The notes: a model not told the origin generated them from the sequence alone. Counted from the first letter of the stretch, positions 35,116 to 47,740 are shown. The stretch: DNA of 64,000 nt from Adiantum capillus-veneris (GCA_014529385.2 CM043953.1:62061872-62125871); one strand, 5' to 3'. Made by a program: numbers and translations.

Positions 35116-37163
35116 CTCACACACACACCCAGTATACACCCACACACCTTGGGGAGGTGCTGCCGGTACGCACACAGTTTTTGAAGGAGAAGCAAGGAGG
35201 GAGGTGCTGCCGAAATTCTCATCTTGAGGATTCATTGGATCAGAAAAATCAGAGGGTTCTCAGCCCCTAATCACGGTAATTATGGTTTAATTACGGGTCT
35301 TCTTAATTCTCATCATTACTCTCTCATAATTCTCGTCTACTATGCCTACTTTTAGCTATAATTCCCAATAGCTGCTCTCTAAGTTTACATAGCTATACTC
35401 TGTTACATAATCATCATTCAATTAGCTAAATTATGCAGCCATTCATCATCCTTAATCAAGGATTAATACATGATTAGGAAAGATTCTCTCTCTAGGCAGC
35501 ATAGTTAATAAATTGTCTGTCGGTAATAAAGTAGATTTGATGGAATTCATTCTTTCATCATTCAATAGTATTGCAATTAAATTAGAATCAATCTTCTCTC
35601 ACATTAAAATGTGATTAAGGCTGAAAATTAAACCGTCATTAGGCAATTAAGAAGAGAATTTTCTATCACACATGCGTGCGGTAATTCTGCATCTTCAAAT
35701 TGCTCTAGGAAAGTGATTGAACTCGCTTATTTCATCTCTCTTGTAAATAAATTAGTAAAATTCTGAATTTCTTAATCATCTAAGCCAAGTGATTAACTTA
35801 GAGCTAGTTCCCATAGGGCAAGTAAAGAACTACCCATAAAATTGCTAGGTCTCGAAGGAGAAATCAAATCTCTTGCATAAGGTGGATTCATTAATGATTC
35901 TAATATGCCAATTGGTTTGTTATGATGCTCTTGGACTTTGGCTCTTTTTCAAGTTTATCATTTAAATTAGTGAGTAAAATGGCCCCAGTTAAGAGAACTC
36001 GCTCCGGTGGTGCCCACGACCGCGAGGCGGGAACAAGCAATGTCAATGGAAAGGGAAAAGCTCCCATGGACAAACAGATACCGGCCATCTCACGGGCCAT
36101 TGACGAAGAAATGGAAGAGGTAGGTCATATATTCAAGTCGTTTGAATTAACATTGCACACGTTTAGTTAGGAATGAACATATCCCCAAAACATGTTGGAG
36201 AAATCCGACGGAAACCTCGGCAATGAACTCATTTGTACATTAAAGTCTAAAGTAGGAAAGAAATGATTGATGGGTATGCTGTTTGCAATAGGAAAGAATG
36301 TCTGCTAGGGAAAATTTAGCTCGACATGTTTATTTTATTTCCAATGTTGAATCAGTCCTAACCCCCCTACTGATCACAGGGGGTAGAGCTCCTCGTCAAG
36401 AGCTCTTGAATCCACGACTTGCTTTCTATGCGGTGGATACCCATACTTGCTTTCTATGCGGTGGGAACCCATGCCTTGCTTTCTATGCGGTGGGAGTGTC
36501 CATGTCGTGCTTTCTATGCGGTGGACATACCTAGTTGTATGGGCAGCTAGGCGACAACGAGACGAGTAAACTCTCGCTGGAGGGGGGATGTTGTACCTCC
36601 AGAACATTGAAATTTTAATGAATAAGTTTGAGTAGAATTTTTACTAGAATACTGTCTTGGTGTTGTTTGCAATACTGGTTGAAGGGCTGTCTTAACGAAC
36701 AATGTGATTCGGAATTAATCAAGGAATGTCTATGTTGAACAACCATTGTGGTAGTAATTAGGGGGCTTGGCTCAGGTTGCCAATGCCTATGAGATGGGTT
36801 GTCCTGATTGATCGGGAACTCTCTGTCCCCATAATGTTCAATTCGATATTAGTAATAGTCATTACTCCTAGAGCGGTGAAATCTCGAGAGTACGTGCCTC
36901 TGAAACATGGGGAAAAAGGCACTCAGGGTTTCTCTCCTCTTGGAAGGTGGGTCTTAGGATTGCTAGATAGGTTAAGTATGCTTCCCCTGCGAGGTGGAGC
37001 TAGATCTCATTGCTAGTAGGCTCGAGCTCGTCGACTCACTTTTTGATGAGAGATCATCCGCTAGCTGAACCCTGAACCACTTTGTTTGCTTCCGCTATAG
37101 ATCTAGTGGCCACCAGGTTCACCATAAGAACCGCTGTTTGATATGGCGGGTGGGGACCTCACA
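34411..37163 (+). mobile_element. 5' LTR (2.75 kb) of the nested gypsy
   Basis: Runs TGTAAGGTCTCTGACC to GGGGACCTCACA. Likely U3 to about 35060, where CCTATTTAAAGG is a plausible TATA box. A (CA)n run at 35074-35112 and about 870 bp of AT-rich leader follow, then a small open frame from ATG 35979. Four direct copies of GCTTTCTATGCGGTGG lie at 36420-36530. Against the 3' LTR it shows scattered substitutions, a shorter (CA)n run, and lacks a roughly 35-bp GT-rich insertion present at 44640-44675. Confidence 0.95.
35979..36119 (+). CDS. Small LTR-encoded exon ending at a phase-0 splice donor
   Basis: MAPVKRTRSGGAHDREAGTS and onward to a Glu-rich end (IDEEMEE), 47 residues, basic at the start and likely nuclear-targeted or nucleic-acid binding. 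The sequence continues GAG|GTAGGT, a strong 5' splice donor exactly between codons. Phase-0 acceptors lie downstream at 37277 (GTTGCAG|GAA) and 37999 (CTCTGTAG|GCA), opening two different reading frames. I infer an intron crossing the LTR end and primer site. Without splicing the frame runs to a stop at 36170. The identical arrangement is in the 3' LTR at 43856-43994. Confidence 0.55.
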
Positions 37164-37178
37164 CCTGGTATCAGAGCC
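37164..37178 (+). other. Primer-binding site, initiator tRNA-Met
   Basis: TGGTATCAGAGCC at 37166-37178, two bases after the LTR end, complementary to the 3' end of initiator tRNA-Met. Confidence 0.93.
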
Positions 37179-37277
37179 TAGGTTAGGCTGAGAAATAAAG
37201 TCGTATTGTTTGAATATTTAAAAAGGAACTGAAAGTATATAGGTGGCTGACCCGAATTCCTTGCATTGGTGTTGCAG

Positions 37278-37781
37278 GAAGACCCCGTGCTAGAATATCG
37301 GAATTTCCAAGTGTTTGAGCTTATTTATGAGGAAGCTCGAAGATCCCCAGTTTACCAGTTTAGGCGAGATGTCATGGAGATATTGATGAAGGCTCATACG
37401 CCACACTCCACTCGCATTGATAGAGGATTTGAACTTGATTGGACATTTCCAGGAGGGGTTTACTACATCAACGCTCGGAAGCTAGGATGCCTGGCAACCA
37501 ATTTGAAGAAGATACATTGGGGAGAAGAGTTGAGGGTGGTGGAGTTATTCTACTTGCTGCCTACCCGATTGGACTTCATTGTTTCAGGCGACTCCAATCA
37601 AACCATCAATGACTGGCTCTTGGAAAAGGTCACTGAGGTGATCCCAGCAAACAAATTCAAAACTTTTGGAGTACCAAAAGAGGAATTCCGGCTTGATATC
37701 TTAGTTTATTATCCACTCAAGGATGAGTACAGGAACTATTTCACGAACAAAGTAGTGCATCATGTGAATACCATCTCCTAG
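37278..37781 (+). CDS. Extra open reading frame between primer site and gag
   Basis: An uninterrupted 167-codon frame (EDPVLEYRNFQVFELIYEEA onward, ending VNTIS) opens right after a 3' splice acceptor and has no convincing start codon of its own; the ATG at 37266 lies in the acceptor tract. It is globular, with no transmembrane segment, zinc knuckle or known motif that I recognise. Its lack of decay next to a frameshifted pol suggests it was functional until recently. It could be an accessory protein or N-terminal Gag extension, translated from the spliced LTR leader exon. Confidence 0.55.
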   Translation, partial: EDPVLEYRNFQVFELIYEEARRSPVYQFRRDVMEILMKAHTPHSTRIDRGFELDWTFPGGVYYINARKLGCLATNLKKIHWGEELRVVELFYLLPTRLDFIVSGDSNQTINDWLLEKVTEVIPANKFKTFGVPKEEFRLDILVYYPLKDEYRNYFTNKVVHHVNTIS

Positions 37782-37999
37782 GCGTATTTTATACGCAATC
37801 CAAAAAGCCATGTAATAAGTTGATCATCAGTTATCCTAAACCTTGAGGGGTTTCTATTGTAATAAATTTTCATCAATAAAGTGCTTTTTGTTTCTGAATC
37901 TCTGTCTCTTGATAAAATGGTATCTTGAATTTTATTTAAAGTCTCGTGTCTATTTTGAAATCCAAGTAATGTATCAAGAATCTCGTATAACCTCTGTAG

Positions 38000-38854
38000 G
38001 CACCGCCTGTTGCTCTGTACTCGACAGCGCAAGAGAAGAAGCTCCGCCTTAAGCAAGCCCAACCTCCGATCTTTAAGGGCGAGGGGGCAAATGTGGAGAA
38101 AGATGCGGAAGTGTGGATGGAAGCGATGGACGATTACTTCGAAGCTGCGGGAACCCAACCCGTAAATCAGACCATGCTTGCTATGTTCCGCTTGACTGGC
38201 GATGCGAAGATATGGTGGAAGCAACATTGCAGGGACTTGGATATTAAGTGATCTTCCCAATCCTCGGAAGACATCAAAGCTGCGATAATCGGGCGTTATT
38301 TACCACCTACCTATAGGACCTTGAAGATGAATGAATTCTTTTCACTTCGGCAGCTGACTTCATCTGTCGAAGGATATTATGCAAAGTTTGTCACTCTTCG
38401 GAGATATGCTCCTAAGATGACCTTGGAACAACAGGTGGAAAGGTTCTGCCAAGGGCTAATCGACCCTTTGAATACTCGGTTGGAAGCTCTCAGACCAACG
38501 ACACTACAGGATGCCTTGTTGAGGGCCAAACCTCTAGCTCGTGAAGTACAAAAGGTTAATCAGAACAGGAGGAATCATTGGGCAAAAAGAGCAAGGATAA
38601 CTACTTGGAATAACAGACTAGCCAACCAAGCATATGACCAGTGTCCTATTGTGGCTACCACCACAACCATGGAGTTCCCATATGTTCGATGCTATGGTTG
38701 CGGAGAGTATGGACATTATAGATCCAAGTGCCCCAAGAACACCCAGGGAACCAACGCCAATGCCATACCCTTGAATACCCATGGGCGTGGCCAAGCTAAT
38801 GGAAGAGGAGGACGTGGAAGGATGAAGAGGGCGAGGGCATGGAGCTACCGCTAG
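38000..38854 (+). pseudogene. gag: Gypsy gag with CCHC zinc knuckle, one internal stop
   Basis: The frame opens after the acceptor at 37999 (APPVALYSTAQEKKLRLKQA) and contains the retrotransposon Gag capsid signature: DAEVWMEAMDDYFEA, LTGDAKIWWKQH, then, after a TGA near 38250, YLPPTYRTLKMNEFFSLRQL and EGYYAKFVTLRRYAPKM. The zinc knuckle CYGCGEYGHYRSKC lies at about 38690-38732, followed by a Gly/Arg-rich tail. Capsid assembly and RNA packaging would be its role. Confidence 0.85.
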
Positions 38855-38855
38855 A

Positions 38856-41800
38856 GTGAATGCCGCAGTGGTACAACCAACTGTGGGTGACGAAGCAGTG
38901 GAGAGAGCAACCTTGCATTCTGCAATTGAAAACCCCAATGGTTGCGATCAATACGCAGTCATTCATACGCCAGGATCTCTCAGAGGTGAACAAGTTAACT
39001 TCCTTGTAGATTGTGGTAGTACTCTTTCATTTCTTTCACCTAGATGCATGAGGAAGCTTAAGCTAGATAAGTATCCAACAAGCAAGCTAGTTGTAGAGTT
39101 AGCAAATGGCAAGGAAGTAGTATCTCAACATTCTGCAGGAAAATTTGACTTTGATTTAGGGGGACACCGAACTTCTGCCCAATTTCGAACCCTACCCTTA
39201 GGATTCTTTGATGGGATACTAGGGATGGACTGGTTAAAGCAAAACAAGGCCCACATACATTGTGCACAAGGAAACTTTAACTTTACAGATAACTTAGGTA
39301 ATGAAGCCTTAATCCAGGGGGAAAATGGGAGACCTAGGGCTACTCTAGTTAAGGCCAACAGACTTTTGAAGGGATTAAGAAAGGGACAGCAAATTTATGC
39401 GGTAAAGCTCAACAAGATAGACCAAGCAGATACCTCACTTCGACCAAACTGGTTGAGGGAGTATGATGATGTATTCCTAGAAGACCTTACGAATCTTCCG
39501 CCACATAGAGAGGTAGATCATGAGATTGAAACTATCCCTGGATGTGAACCTATCTCAAAAAGACCTTATAAAATGTCACTTCCAGAGGCCATCGAACTCA
39601 AGGAACAACTTAGGCAACTCATTGAGCAAGGATTCATTCGACCCAGTACTTCTCCTTGGGGTGCTCCAGTTCTTTTTCAGAAGAAGAAGGATGGAACCTT
39701 AAGGCTATGCATAGATTATCGTGGACTAAACCAGGTAACTGTCAAGAACAAGTATCCAATTCCAAGGATTGATGAACTCTTGGACAGGCTCCACGGCGCC
39801 AAAATATTTACAAAGATTGATCTAAGGTCAGGATATTACCAAATAAGGATCAAGGAATCAGATATTCCAAAGACAGCTTTCAATAATAGGTATGGGTACT
39901 ACGAATTCACAGTAATGTCTTTTGGTCTAACAAATGCTCCTGCAAGCTTCAATCGACTTATGCAGAATATTTTCAGACCTTACCTGGATGATTTTGTCTT
40001 GGTTTTCTTTGATGACATTCTGATCTATTCTAAGAACGAGGCAGATCACGAAGAACATGTTCGCAAAGTACTTGATCTTCTTCGGGAACACCAACTTTAC
40101 GCTAAAGAGAGCAAGTGCACCTTTTGCTCACCAAAGGTCAACTATCTTGGATTTGTCATATCGACTGAAGGGATTTTAGTGGACCCAGACAAGGTCAAGG
40201 ACATCGTTGATTGGCCTCAACCATCCACCGTCAACGAAGTAAGAGGATTTATTGGAATAACGGGATGGTACATGATTTTTATAAAGGATTATGCACATAT
40301 TGCTGCACCTTTGACGGAACTCCTGAAAAAAGGAATGAGGATCGAATGGAAGACTGAGCATGAGTCTAGCTTTGCTAAGCTAAAAGAATTCTTGGTCTCA
40401 GCTCCTATTTTAAAGCTTCCAGACTTCAGTAAAGAATTTAAGTAGCGACCGATGCTAGAAAATTTGCTTTAGGCGGAGTTCTTACTCAAGAAGGAAGACC
40501 AGTGGCATATACTTTGCGAAAGCTGAGGGATCATGAGAAGAATTATCCTACTCATGATCTGGAACTTTTAGCAGTTTTACATGCGCTGAAGTTATGGAGA
40601 CATTATCTTCTCGGACACAAGTTTCAGTTGGTTACAGACCACAAGAGCTTAAAATGGATTTTTACTCAACCTATTCTCAACATGCGACAATGGCGATGGA
40701 TAGAGCTATTACAGGAATATGACCTTGACATAAAGTATAGACCAGAAAAGGAAAATGCAGTTGCAGATGGTCTTAGCCAAAAATATTTTCTCGGCGCTAT
40801 CTCTATTCCAAATAACCCTATTTGGGATAGAATCAAAGAAGCATCCTTGGTGGATCCAGAGTACCAACGTATAGTATCATTAGTTCAACAGAATAAGATG
40901 CCTGAAGCTAAAGATTACTCTCTTATGGGAGGATGTCTTTACTACAGACATAGACTCTATGTACCCAGAGACCCAGCTCTAAAGAAGGCTATTCTGTATG
41001 AAGCACACGATAGCTCTACATCTGGACATCCAGGCTATGCTAAGACTCTTCATGCTGTCAGGAGGAGTTACTTTTGGTCTGGAATGAAAGGAGACATACT
41101 TCGCTATGTGAGGCAATGTCTTTCTTGTCTCAGCGGATAAAAGCTGAAAGGATCAAATTACCAGGGCAACTTCAACCTCTTGACATACCCCAGATGAAAT
41201 GGGAATGCATCAGTATGGATTTTGTTACAGGATTACCTTCTACAGGAGGTTATGATTTTGTTTTTGTGTTTGTTGATATGCTCACAAAAGTGGCTCATCT
41301 AATACCCGTAAAGACAACCTTTACTGCTTCATATGTTAGCCGGGTATTCATCAAGGAGATTTTTAGGCTACATGGTCTACCCAAGCGTATCGTCAGTGAT
41401 AGAGATACCAAGTTTACATCAAAATTTTGGACTTCTCTTTTCCAATCTATTGGGTCACAATTAGCTTTCAGTACAGCGTATCATCCACAAACAGATGGGC
41501 AAACTGAAAGAGTTAATCAAGTCATCGAGGACATTCTCAGAGCCTATTGTTCGCAAGATCCAAAGAAGTGGCTACAATATCTACCTTTGGTGGAGTATGC
41601 TTATAATTCTTCCGTACACAGAAGCATTGGAATGTCGCCCTTCAAAGCTCTTTATGGACAGGACTGTTTAGCACCACTGAACTTCTCAGATCCAACCATC
41701 AGGGTAGAAGCCTCTAGGAAGATGTTAGAAGATATGGAAGCATAGACTAGAGCTATTCGCCGGATAGACAAAAGCACTATGCAGATAAGAACCATTCAGA

Positions 41801-42233
41801 AAGAACTTTCAAAGAAGGGGATAAGGTTTTTCTGCGAGTCCGGCCAAAGAAAAGCAACTTATCACTAGGCAGATATAAGAAGCTAAGCCCAAGGTATTGT
41901 GGACCATTCGAGATCATTAAGGTTGTGAGTGACCAAGCTTACAAGCTAAAGCTACCTGCAAACTTGAAGGTTCATGATGTGTTCCACGCCAGCTTACTCA
42001 AACCCTATATTCCTAACCCTGATCAATTCTTGGACTCAGATCAGATAGTCATGCCAGCACAAGGAGTTCTCGAGCTCCAACCTGACTATGTACTTGAAAC
42101 CAGGGAAAGGAAGTTACGCAACAGAACTATCACGGAGCGTCTGGTAAAGTGGAAGGATTACCCTGAAGAAGATGCAACTTGGGAGGACGAACCAACACTC
42201 ATAAAAGATTACCCAAACACATTCTTAAGATGA
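38856..42233 (+). pseudogene. pol: Gypsy pol: protease, RT, RNase H, integrase, chromodomain
   Basis: It overlaps the gag end in another frame. The protease motif is [14 protein letters not shown] near 39000. RT spans about 39560-40100 with active site FFDDILIY and the conserved [20 protein letters not shown] frameshift near 40441 leads to RNase H (TDARKFALGG, NYPTHDLELLAVLHALKLW, TDHKSLKWIF). The integrase zinc region lies near 40990-41135; after a frameshift near 41137 the core has MDFVTGLP and SDRDTKFTSKFW. A stop at 41743 and another shift precede the C-terminal domain and a chromodomain at 42080-42215 (LVKWKDYPEEDATWE), which in chromoviruses steers integration to particular chromatin. 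Only a few lesions separate this from an open frame. Confidence 0.93.
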
Positions 42234-42264
42234 GGACATCTCAAATTTTTCACGTTGGGGAGGT

Positions 42265-42930
42265 TGTAAGGTCTCTGACCCTGATCAAAAGAGCACCATT
42301 GTACCTTGAAATGAATATAATGGAAAAAGTTACTATTTTTAGCAGTTTTTCGAATTCTGTCAGTGCCATGATGTTTAGAATGTTTTAAAGCTTCGAAATG
42401 TGAATTAAAATAATTTTTGTAAAAAAATTCCAAAAATAGTAAGTTTTTGGTCACCCGACCCGTCCAGTTTTAACCTTCTCGAAAAACTGCACCCGTACCC
42501 CGAATTTGAAAAAAATGGCATTTTCGGACCCCGGGGGCTGCTAAATATGGCAGGTACTCGGGCCGGTACGCCTTAGTTAGAGCTTGCTATAGCAATTTTC
42601 GGCATCAAAATCCGACTTGTATGATTCCTTTTAGCCTAGAACCAAATTTTCCCAAAATTGTCCGGGGAGGCTTCGGGGGCCCGAGGCTGTGTGGGAACAG
42701 GTTCCAGCCCACTCTAGCTCAGCTTTAGCAGCTAGGGGGTGCCCTCTTGCCTTGTGGGAGTCTTGGGAGAGTTTCTAAGCTTGCTACTAGGTATGAGAGT
42801 CAGTTAACCAAGCCAACTGGACACTTGGTGGGTAGGCAACTGGACTTGCCATGCTTAACTAGAGAGGCTCCCAGATGCAAATAGCAACCCATATCGATTT
42901 TCAGCTTCAGGAGGCCTATTTAAAGGTGTG

Positions 42931-42990
<60 letters not shown>

Positions 42991-45077
42991 CTCACACACA
43001 CACCCAGTATACACCCACACACCTTGGGGAGGTGCTGCCGGTACGCACACAGTTTTTGAAGGAGAAGCAAGGAGGGAGGTGCTGCCGAAATTCTCATCTT
43101 GAGGATTCATTGGATCAGAAAAATCAGAGGGTTCTCAGCCCCTAATCACGGTAATTATGGTTTAATTACGGGTCTTCTTAATTCTCATCATTACTCTCTC
43201 ATAATTCTCGTCTACTATGCCTACTTTTAGCTATAATTTCCAATAGCTGCTCTCTAAGTTTACATAGCTATACTCTGTTACATAATCATCATTCAATTAG
43301 CTAAATTATGCAGCCATTCATCATCCTTAATCAAGGATTAATACATGATTAGGAAAGATTCTCTCTCTAGGCAGCATAGTTAATAAATTGTCTGTCGGTA
43401 ATAAAGTAGATTTGATGGAATTCATTCTTTCATCATTCAATAGTATTGCAATTAAATTAGAATCAATCTTCTCTCACATTAAAATGTGATTAAGGCTGAA
43501 AATTAAACCGTCATTAGGCAATTAAGAAGAGAATTTTCTATCACACATGCGTGCGGTAATTCTGCATCTTCAAATTGCTCTAGGAAAGTGATTGAACTCG
43601 CTTATTTCATCTCTCTTGTAAATCAACTAGTAAAATTCTGAATTTCTTAATCATCTAAGCCAAGTGATTAACTTAGAGCTAGTTCCCATAGGGCAAGTAA
43701 AGAACTACCCATAAAATTGCTAGGTCTCGAAGGAGAAATCAAATCTCTTGCATAAGGTGGATTCATTAATGATTCTAATATGCCAATTGGTTTGTTATGA
43801 TGCTCTCGGAATTTAGCTCTTTTTCAAGTTTATCATTTAAATTAGTGAGTAAAATGGCCCCAGTTAAGAGAACTCGCTCCGGTGGTGCCCACGACCGCGA
43901 GGCGGGAACAAGCAATGTCAATGGAAAGGGAAAAGCTCCCATGGACGAACAGATACCGGCCATCTCACGGGCCATTGACGAAGAAATGGAAGAGGTAGGT
44001 CATATATTCAAGTCGTTTGAATTAACATTGCACACGTTTAGTTAGGAATGAACATATCCCCAAAACATGTTGGAGAAATCCGACGGAAACCTCGGCAATG
44101 AACTCATTTGTACATTAAAGTCTAAAGTAGGAAAGAAATGATTGATGGGTATGCTGTTTGCAATAGGAAAGAATGTCTGTTAGGGAAAATTTAGCTCGAC
44201 ATGTTTATTTTATTTCCAATGTTGAATCAGTCCTGACCCCCCTACTGATCACAGGGGGCAGAGTTCCTCGTTAAGAGCTCTTGAATCCACGACTTGCTTT
44301 CTATGCGGTGGATACCCATGACTTCCTTTCTATGCGGTGGGAACCCATGCCTTGCTTTCTATGCGGTGGGAGTGTCCATGTCATGCTTTCTATGCGGTGG
44401 ACATACCTAGTTGTATGGGTAGCTAGGCGACAACGGGAGGAGTAAACTCTCGCTAGAGGGGGGATGTTGTAACTCCAGACCATTGAAATTTTAATGAATA
44501 ATTTTGAGTAGAATTTTTACTAGAATACTGTCTTGGTGTTGTTTGCAATACTGGTTAAAGGGCTGTCTTAACGAACAATGTGATTCGGAATTAATCAAGG
44601 AATGTCTATGTTGAACAACCATTGTGGTAGTAATTAGGTCACACAAGGAAGTGTGAGTGTGGGGGTGGAAAGTGGGGGCTTGGCTCAAGTTGCCAATGCC
44701 TATGAGATGGGTGGTCGCGATTGGTCGGGAACTCTCTGTCCCCATAGTGCTCAATTCGATATTAGTAATACTCATTACCCCTAGAGCGGTGAAATCTCGA
44801 GAGTACGTGCCTCTGAAACATGGGGAAAAAGGAACTCGGGGTTTCTCTCCTCTTGGAAGGTGGGTATTAGGATCGCTAGATCGCTTAAGTACGCTTCCCC
44901 TGCGAGGTGGAGCTAGATCTCATTGCTAGTAGGCTCGAGCTCGTCAACTCACTTTGTGATGAGAGATCATCCGCTAGCTGAACCCTGAACCACTTTGTTT
45001 GCTTCTGCTATAGATCTAGTGGCCACCAGGTTCACCATCAGATCCGTTGTTTGATCTGGCGGGGTGGGGACCTCACA
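42265..45077 (+). mobile_element. 3' LTR (2.81 kb) of the nested gypsy
   Basis: Follows the purine run GTTGGGGAGG and repeats the 5' LTR nearly base for base, including the TATA-like CTATTTAAAGG, a longer (CA)n tract at 42933-42988, the small open frame from 43854 and the GCTTTCTATGCGGTGG array. It has a unique GT-rich insertion near 44640-44675. Confidence 0.95.
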
Positions 45078-45082
45078 ACCTG

Positions 45083-45429
45083 TACAAGGGACACACATCA
45101 GCCACCTTGTCATGCATCCGGAGTTGGTCCTCTCATCTACTTTAGATGCATCCTCATCTTCCCAATGTCCAGTTTGCCACAAGAATTTTGATGGATGGAG
45201 TGGATATTATACATTGACATGTGGTCATTATTATCATTTAGTTTGTCTTATTTGTTTGATGCAAAATATTAGTCGATGCGCAATCTTCTCACAAGATATT
45301 CCACAAGGAATATATATTATGTTTGGCATGGCAAACAAATATAAATTCAAGCAAGCACACCCATATACCCCTGGCACAATTAGAAATCTATTTGATGAGC
45401 AAGATGTTGCTTCAAGGCAACACAATTAA
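45083..45429 (+). pseudogene. RING-like C-terminal part of the second hAT plus-strand gene
   Basis: Directly after the gypsy target duplication the frame open at 34410 continues (VQGTHISHLVMHPELVLSST). A RING-type zinc-binding pattern follows: CPVCHKNFDGWSGYYTL, TCGHYYHLVC and a further CxxC-like pair (CLIC, then C at about 45281). A tail ends at a TAA at 45427. RING fingers are usual in E3 ubiquitin ligases. The last Cys pair is not clearly present, so the fold may be incomplete. It is convergent with the transposase gene on the minus strand. Confidence 0.55.
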
Positions 45430-45689
45430 GATCGACAAACTATGTACTATCGGGAATATGAAGCATTGTAATTACTCAAAATACATTTGAATACAAGGTC
45501 TTTTACAATGGGTTTTGACATTTACTCGTTCTACTCTCAAGCTATATTGAATCAATTAAGTTGCTATCTGGTTCTAAGTCTGAGTGTTGTGGTTCTCCTT
45601 GTAATTCAATCTCCGCATCTATCATCAAATTCTTTTCTATTTCGTCTACATTGCATTGAGATACACCAACATTGAACTCTTATTCATCT

Positions 45690-47740
45690 TCGTTTTGACA
45701 ATCATACAGCCAAGTTAGCATTTCCTCCTCGTAGCCAGCACTTTCGATGTGATTCAATATATTTTCGTTGCAAAACATATACACTAATTTTTTTGCTCTA
45801 TCTGCTAATAGTCTGTTGCGAATAGTGCTGTGAACTTACTTGTACATACTTCAGCTTCTCTCTGAACTTGAGTTTGCTGCACATTGTGCCAGTACTTTCA
45901 TTGCAAGGGGACGTAAGGTAGAGTAATGCTCTCCAACATTCATCATCCACCACTCCATGCAGGTTGCTCTTTGGCCATTACCTGTACAAAATCATTTGCA
46001 AAAGGACCTTATTTTAATATAAATGCACTCATTTCTTTGATGCAATCAATTCGGTCCTGAACGTTGGAGTAGAACGTGTTGACCACGTGATAGAAATCGC
46101 TTACCACCTCTGTATTGGACATCAGATCTAAATTCCAATACTCTGGATCGAGCATGTAAGCAACGCTATGGAGTGAACTATGAGTGCTCTTCCACCTTCC
46201 ATGAAAATACTTAGCCAAAATTTTTCACTGTTTGTTGCCAGAGAATGGTAATCGCCACTCCTTCTCTACTATAGACTCTTTCAGCTCTTTAGGATTTTCA
46301 AAACTCTGTTGGACTGACCACCATGTCATCCATACTTTGCCCAAGTTTGGTGCCCTTTGATCAAGATTGCGGATTGCGAACATAACGGGCATCATTACAT
46401 GGTATGCATCCATTACACTCCTACACAAGCAACCTTGTATACATTGCCATGTAGACATGTAATTTTATCTTTCACTTTTTCTTTCTACTCAAGCTGCCAT
46501 TCATCAAAGGCCACACAATTGAATGTGTCAATCACAACGCATTTATTATGGAGAAGTGATTCCAAGGTATAAAAGTGTGTGTAGAATCGAGTTTCAGTAG
46601 GAAGTTTCAGCATCACTGACATGCGTATCCTATACAAATCGAGCACTCTTTGTCGTTTCAAGATAAATTTCACAACCTGACGTGTTGTATCAATTATTTT
46701 GGTGAACCATGTGGTTTCTTCGCTAGTGTACCAATCTTTCAGCACCAAGTTCAAGCTGTGCATATTACAACCATTTGCAAAAATGTGTGGAAAGCACTTC
46801 TTTATTAATTTACTCGCGTTTTTATAATTCTTTGCATTGTCCATGACTACTTGAACGACATGTTCAGCACCATTTTTTTAATTACATTAATCAAGATCTC
46901 AAAAATGTATTTGCTACTTTTAATTGCACCAGAACTATCAATCGCCTTTATAAACGTTTCTCCCCTTGGACAAACCAACATTACATTGATCAACGGTCTT
47001 CTTTGAACATTTGACCAACCATCACTCACAATTTTACATCCTCAAAGAGAAATATTTCCAAGTATTATTTTGCCAGCACGCTCTTTGACTTCGATGTAAC
47101 ATTTGTCCAAGAAAACATTTCTTATCGAGTGATAAGAAGGAGCTGAAAATCTTGGACCAAACTCACCAATTTTCTTCCAAGAAGCCTTCCAATGATTGCT
47201 GTTTACCATGACCAAAGCACTTTCCGTAAAGAATATTCCTTTGGCGAGTGCAGTTTGTGCTTCTTTTAGAGACTACACTCGAAAGCTTTGATGTAATGAT
47301 TTTTGACGCATTTGACAAAGTCCACCTTCATTGTGACGTTTAAAAGGAACACTGCCTTGAATTTCCTCTCCTTATGCAGGTTGTTCTCCAAGGTTAGTTG
47401 GCGACACTACAGGATCTCCGAAGTTAATATTTGGTTGTGGGAACTCTTGACTCGAAGCCACAGAGGTATATATCTGTTGTCTCTTTCCACCCTTTTTGGC
47501 GAGCTCTTCTCTCAAACACTTTGCAACTGCAGGTGCCTGAGGATGTTTACATTTCTTACAACTGTTTTTAGTGCTACACAGAAAATGATCCCTAATACGT
47601 GCTGCACCGCTTGATTTTGTTGTGTGACAAAATTTACATTGCCACTCCATATATCAGCCTCATATGTTGTGAGCATAATCTCACTCTTTGCGAGGAGCTT
47701 TTTTATTCTTTGGCTTCTTCGTACCACTTGTGCCCACATT
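45690..47740 (-). pseudogene. hAT transposase (BED finger, DUF659, C-terminal dimerisation), decayed
   Basis: On the minus strand, 47650-47550 encodes a BED-type zinc finger (WQCKFCHTTKSSGAARIRDH, with further Cys residues). About 47090-46900 encodes the DUF659/RNase H-like core start (SDGWSNVQRRPLINVML). Then MDNAKNYKNASKLIKKCFPH and NGCNMHSLNLVLKDWY carry the next catalytic-region motifs. The region around 46458-46009 is the helical insert. About 45990-45750 has the hAT dimerisation signature (SSSERS.SMYK.VHSTIRNRLLADRAKKLV) with two stop codons inside. A frameshift at an A-run near 46875 and several others make it inactive. It catalyses excision and integration with 8-bp target duplications, matching the flanks. 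Confidence 0.85.

Larger units (their letters stand above)
34411..45077 (+). mobile_element. Nested Ty3/gypsy chromodomain element, 10.7 kb (target duplication ACCTG)
   Basis: Long LTRs (34411-37163 and 42265-45077) are almost identical along 2.75 kb, so the insertion is recent. ACCTG flanks both sides (34406-34410 and 45078-45082). The primer site TGGTATCAGAGCC starts at 37166. The purine run GTTGGGGAGG precedes the 3' LTR. The order Gag, protease, RT, RNase H, integrase, chromodomain identifies a chromovirus-type gypsy. Three or four frameshifts or stops in pol make this copy inactive but close to intact. Confidence 0.95.
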
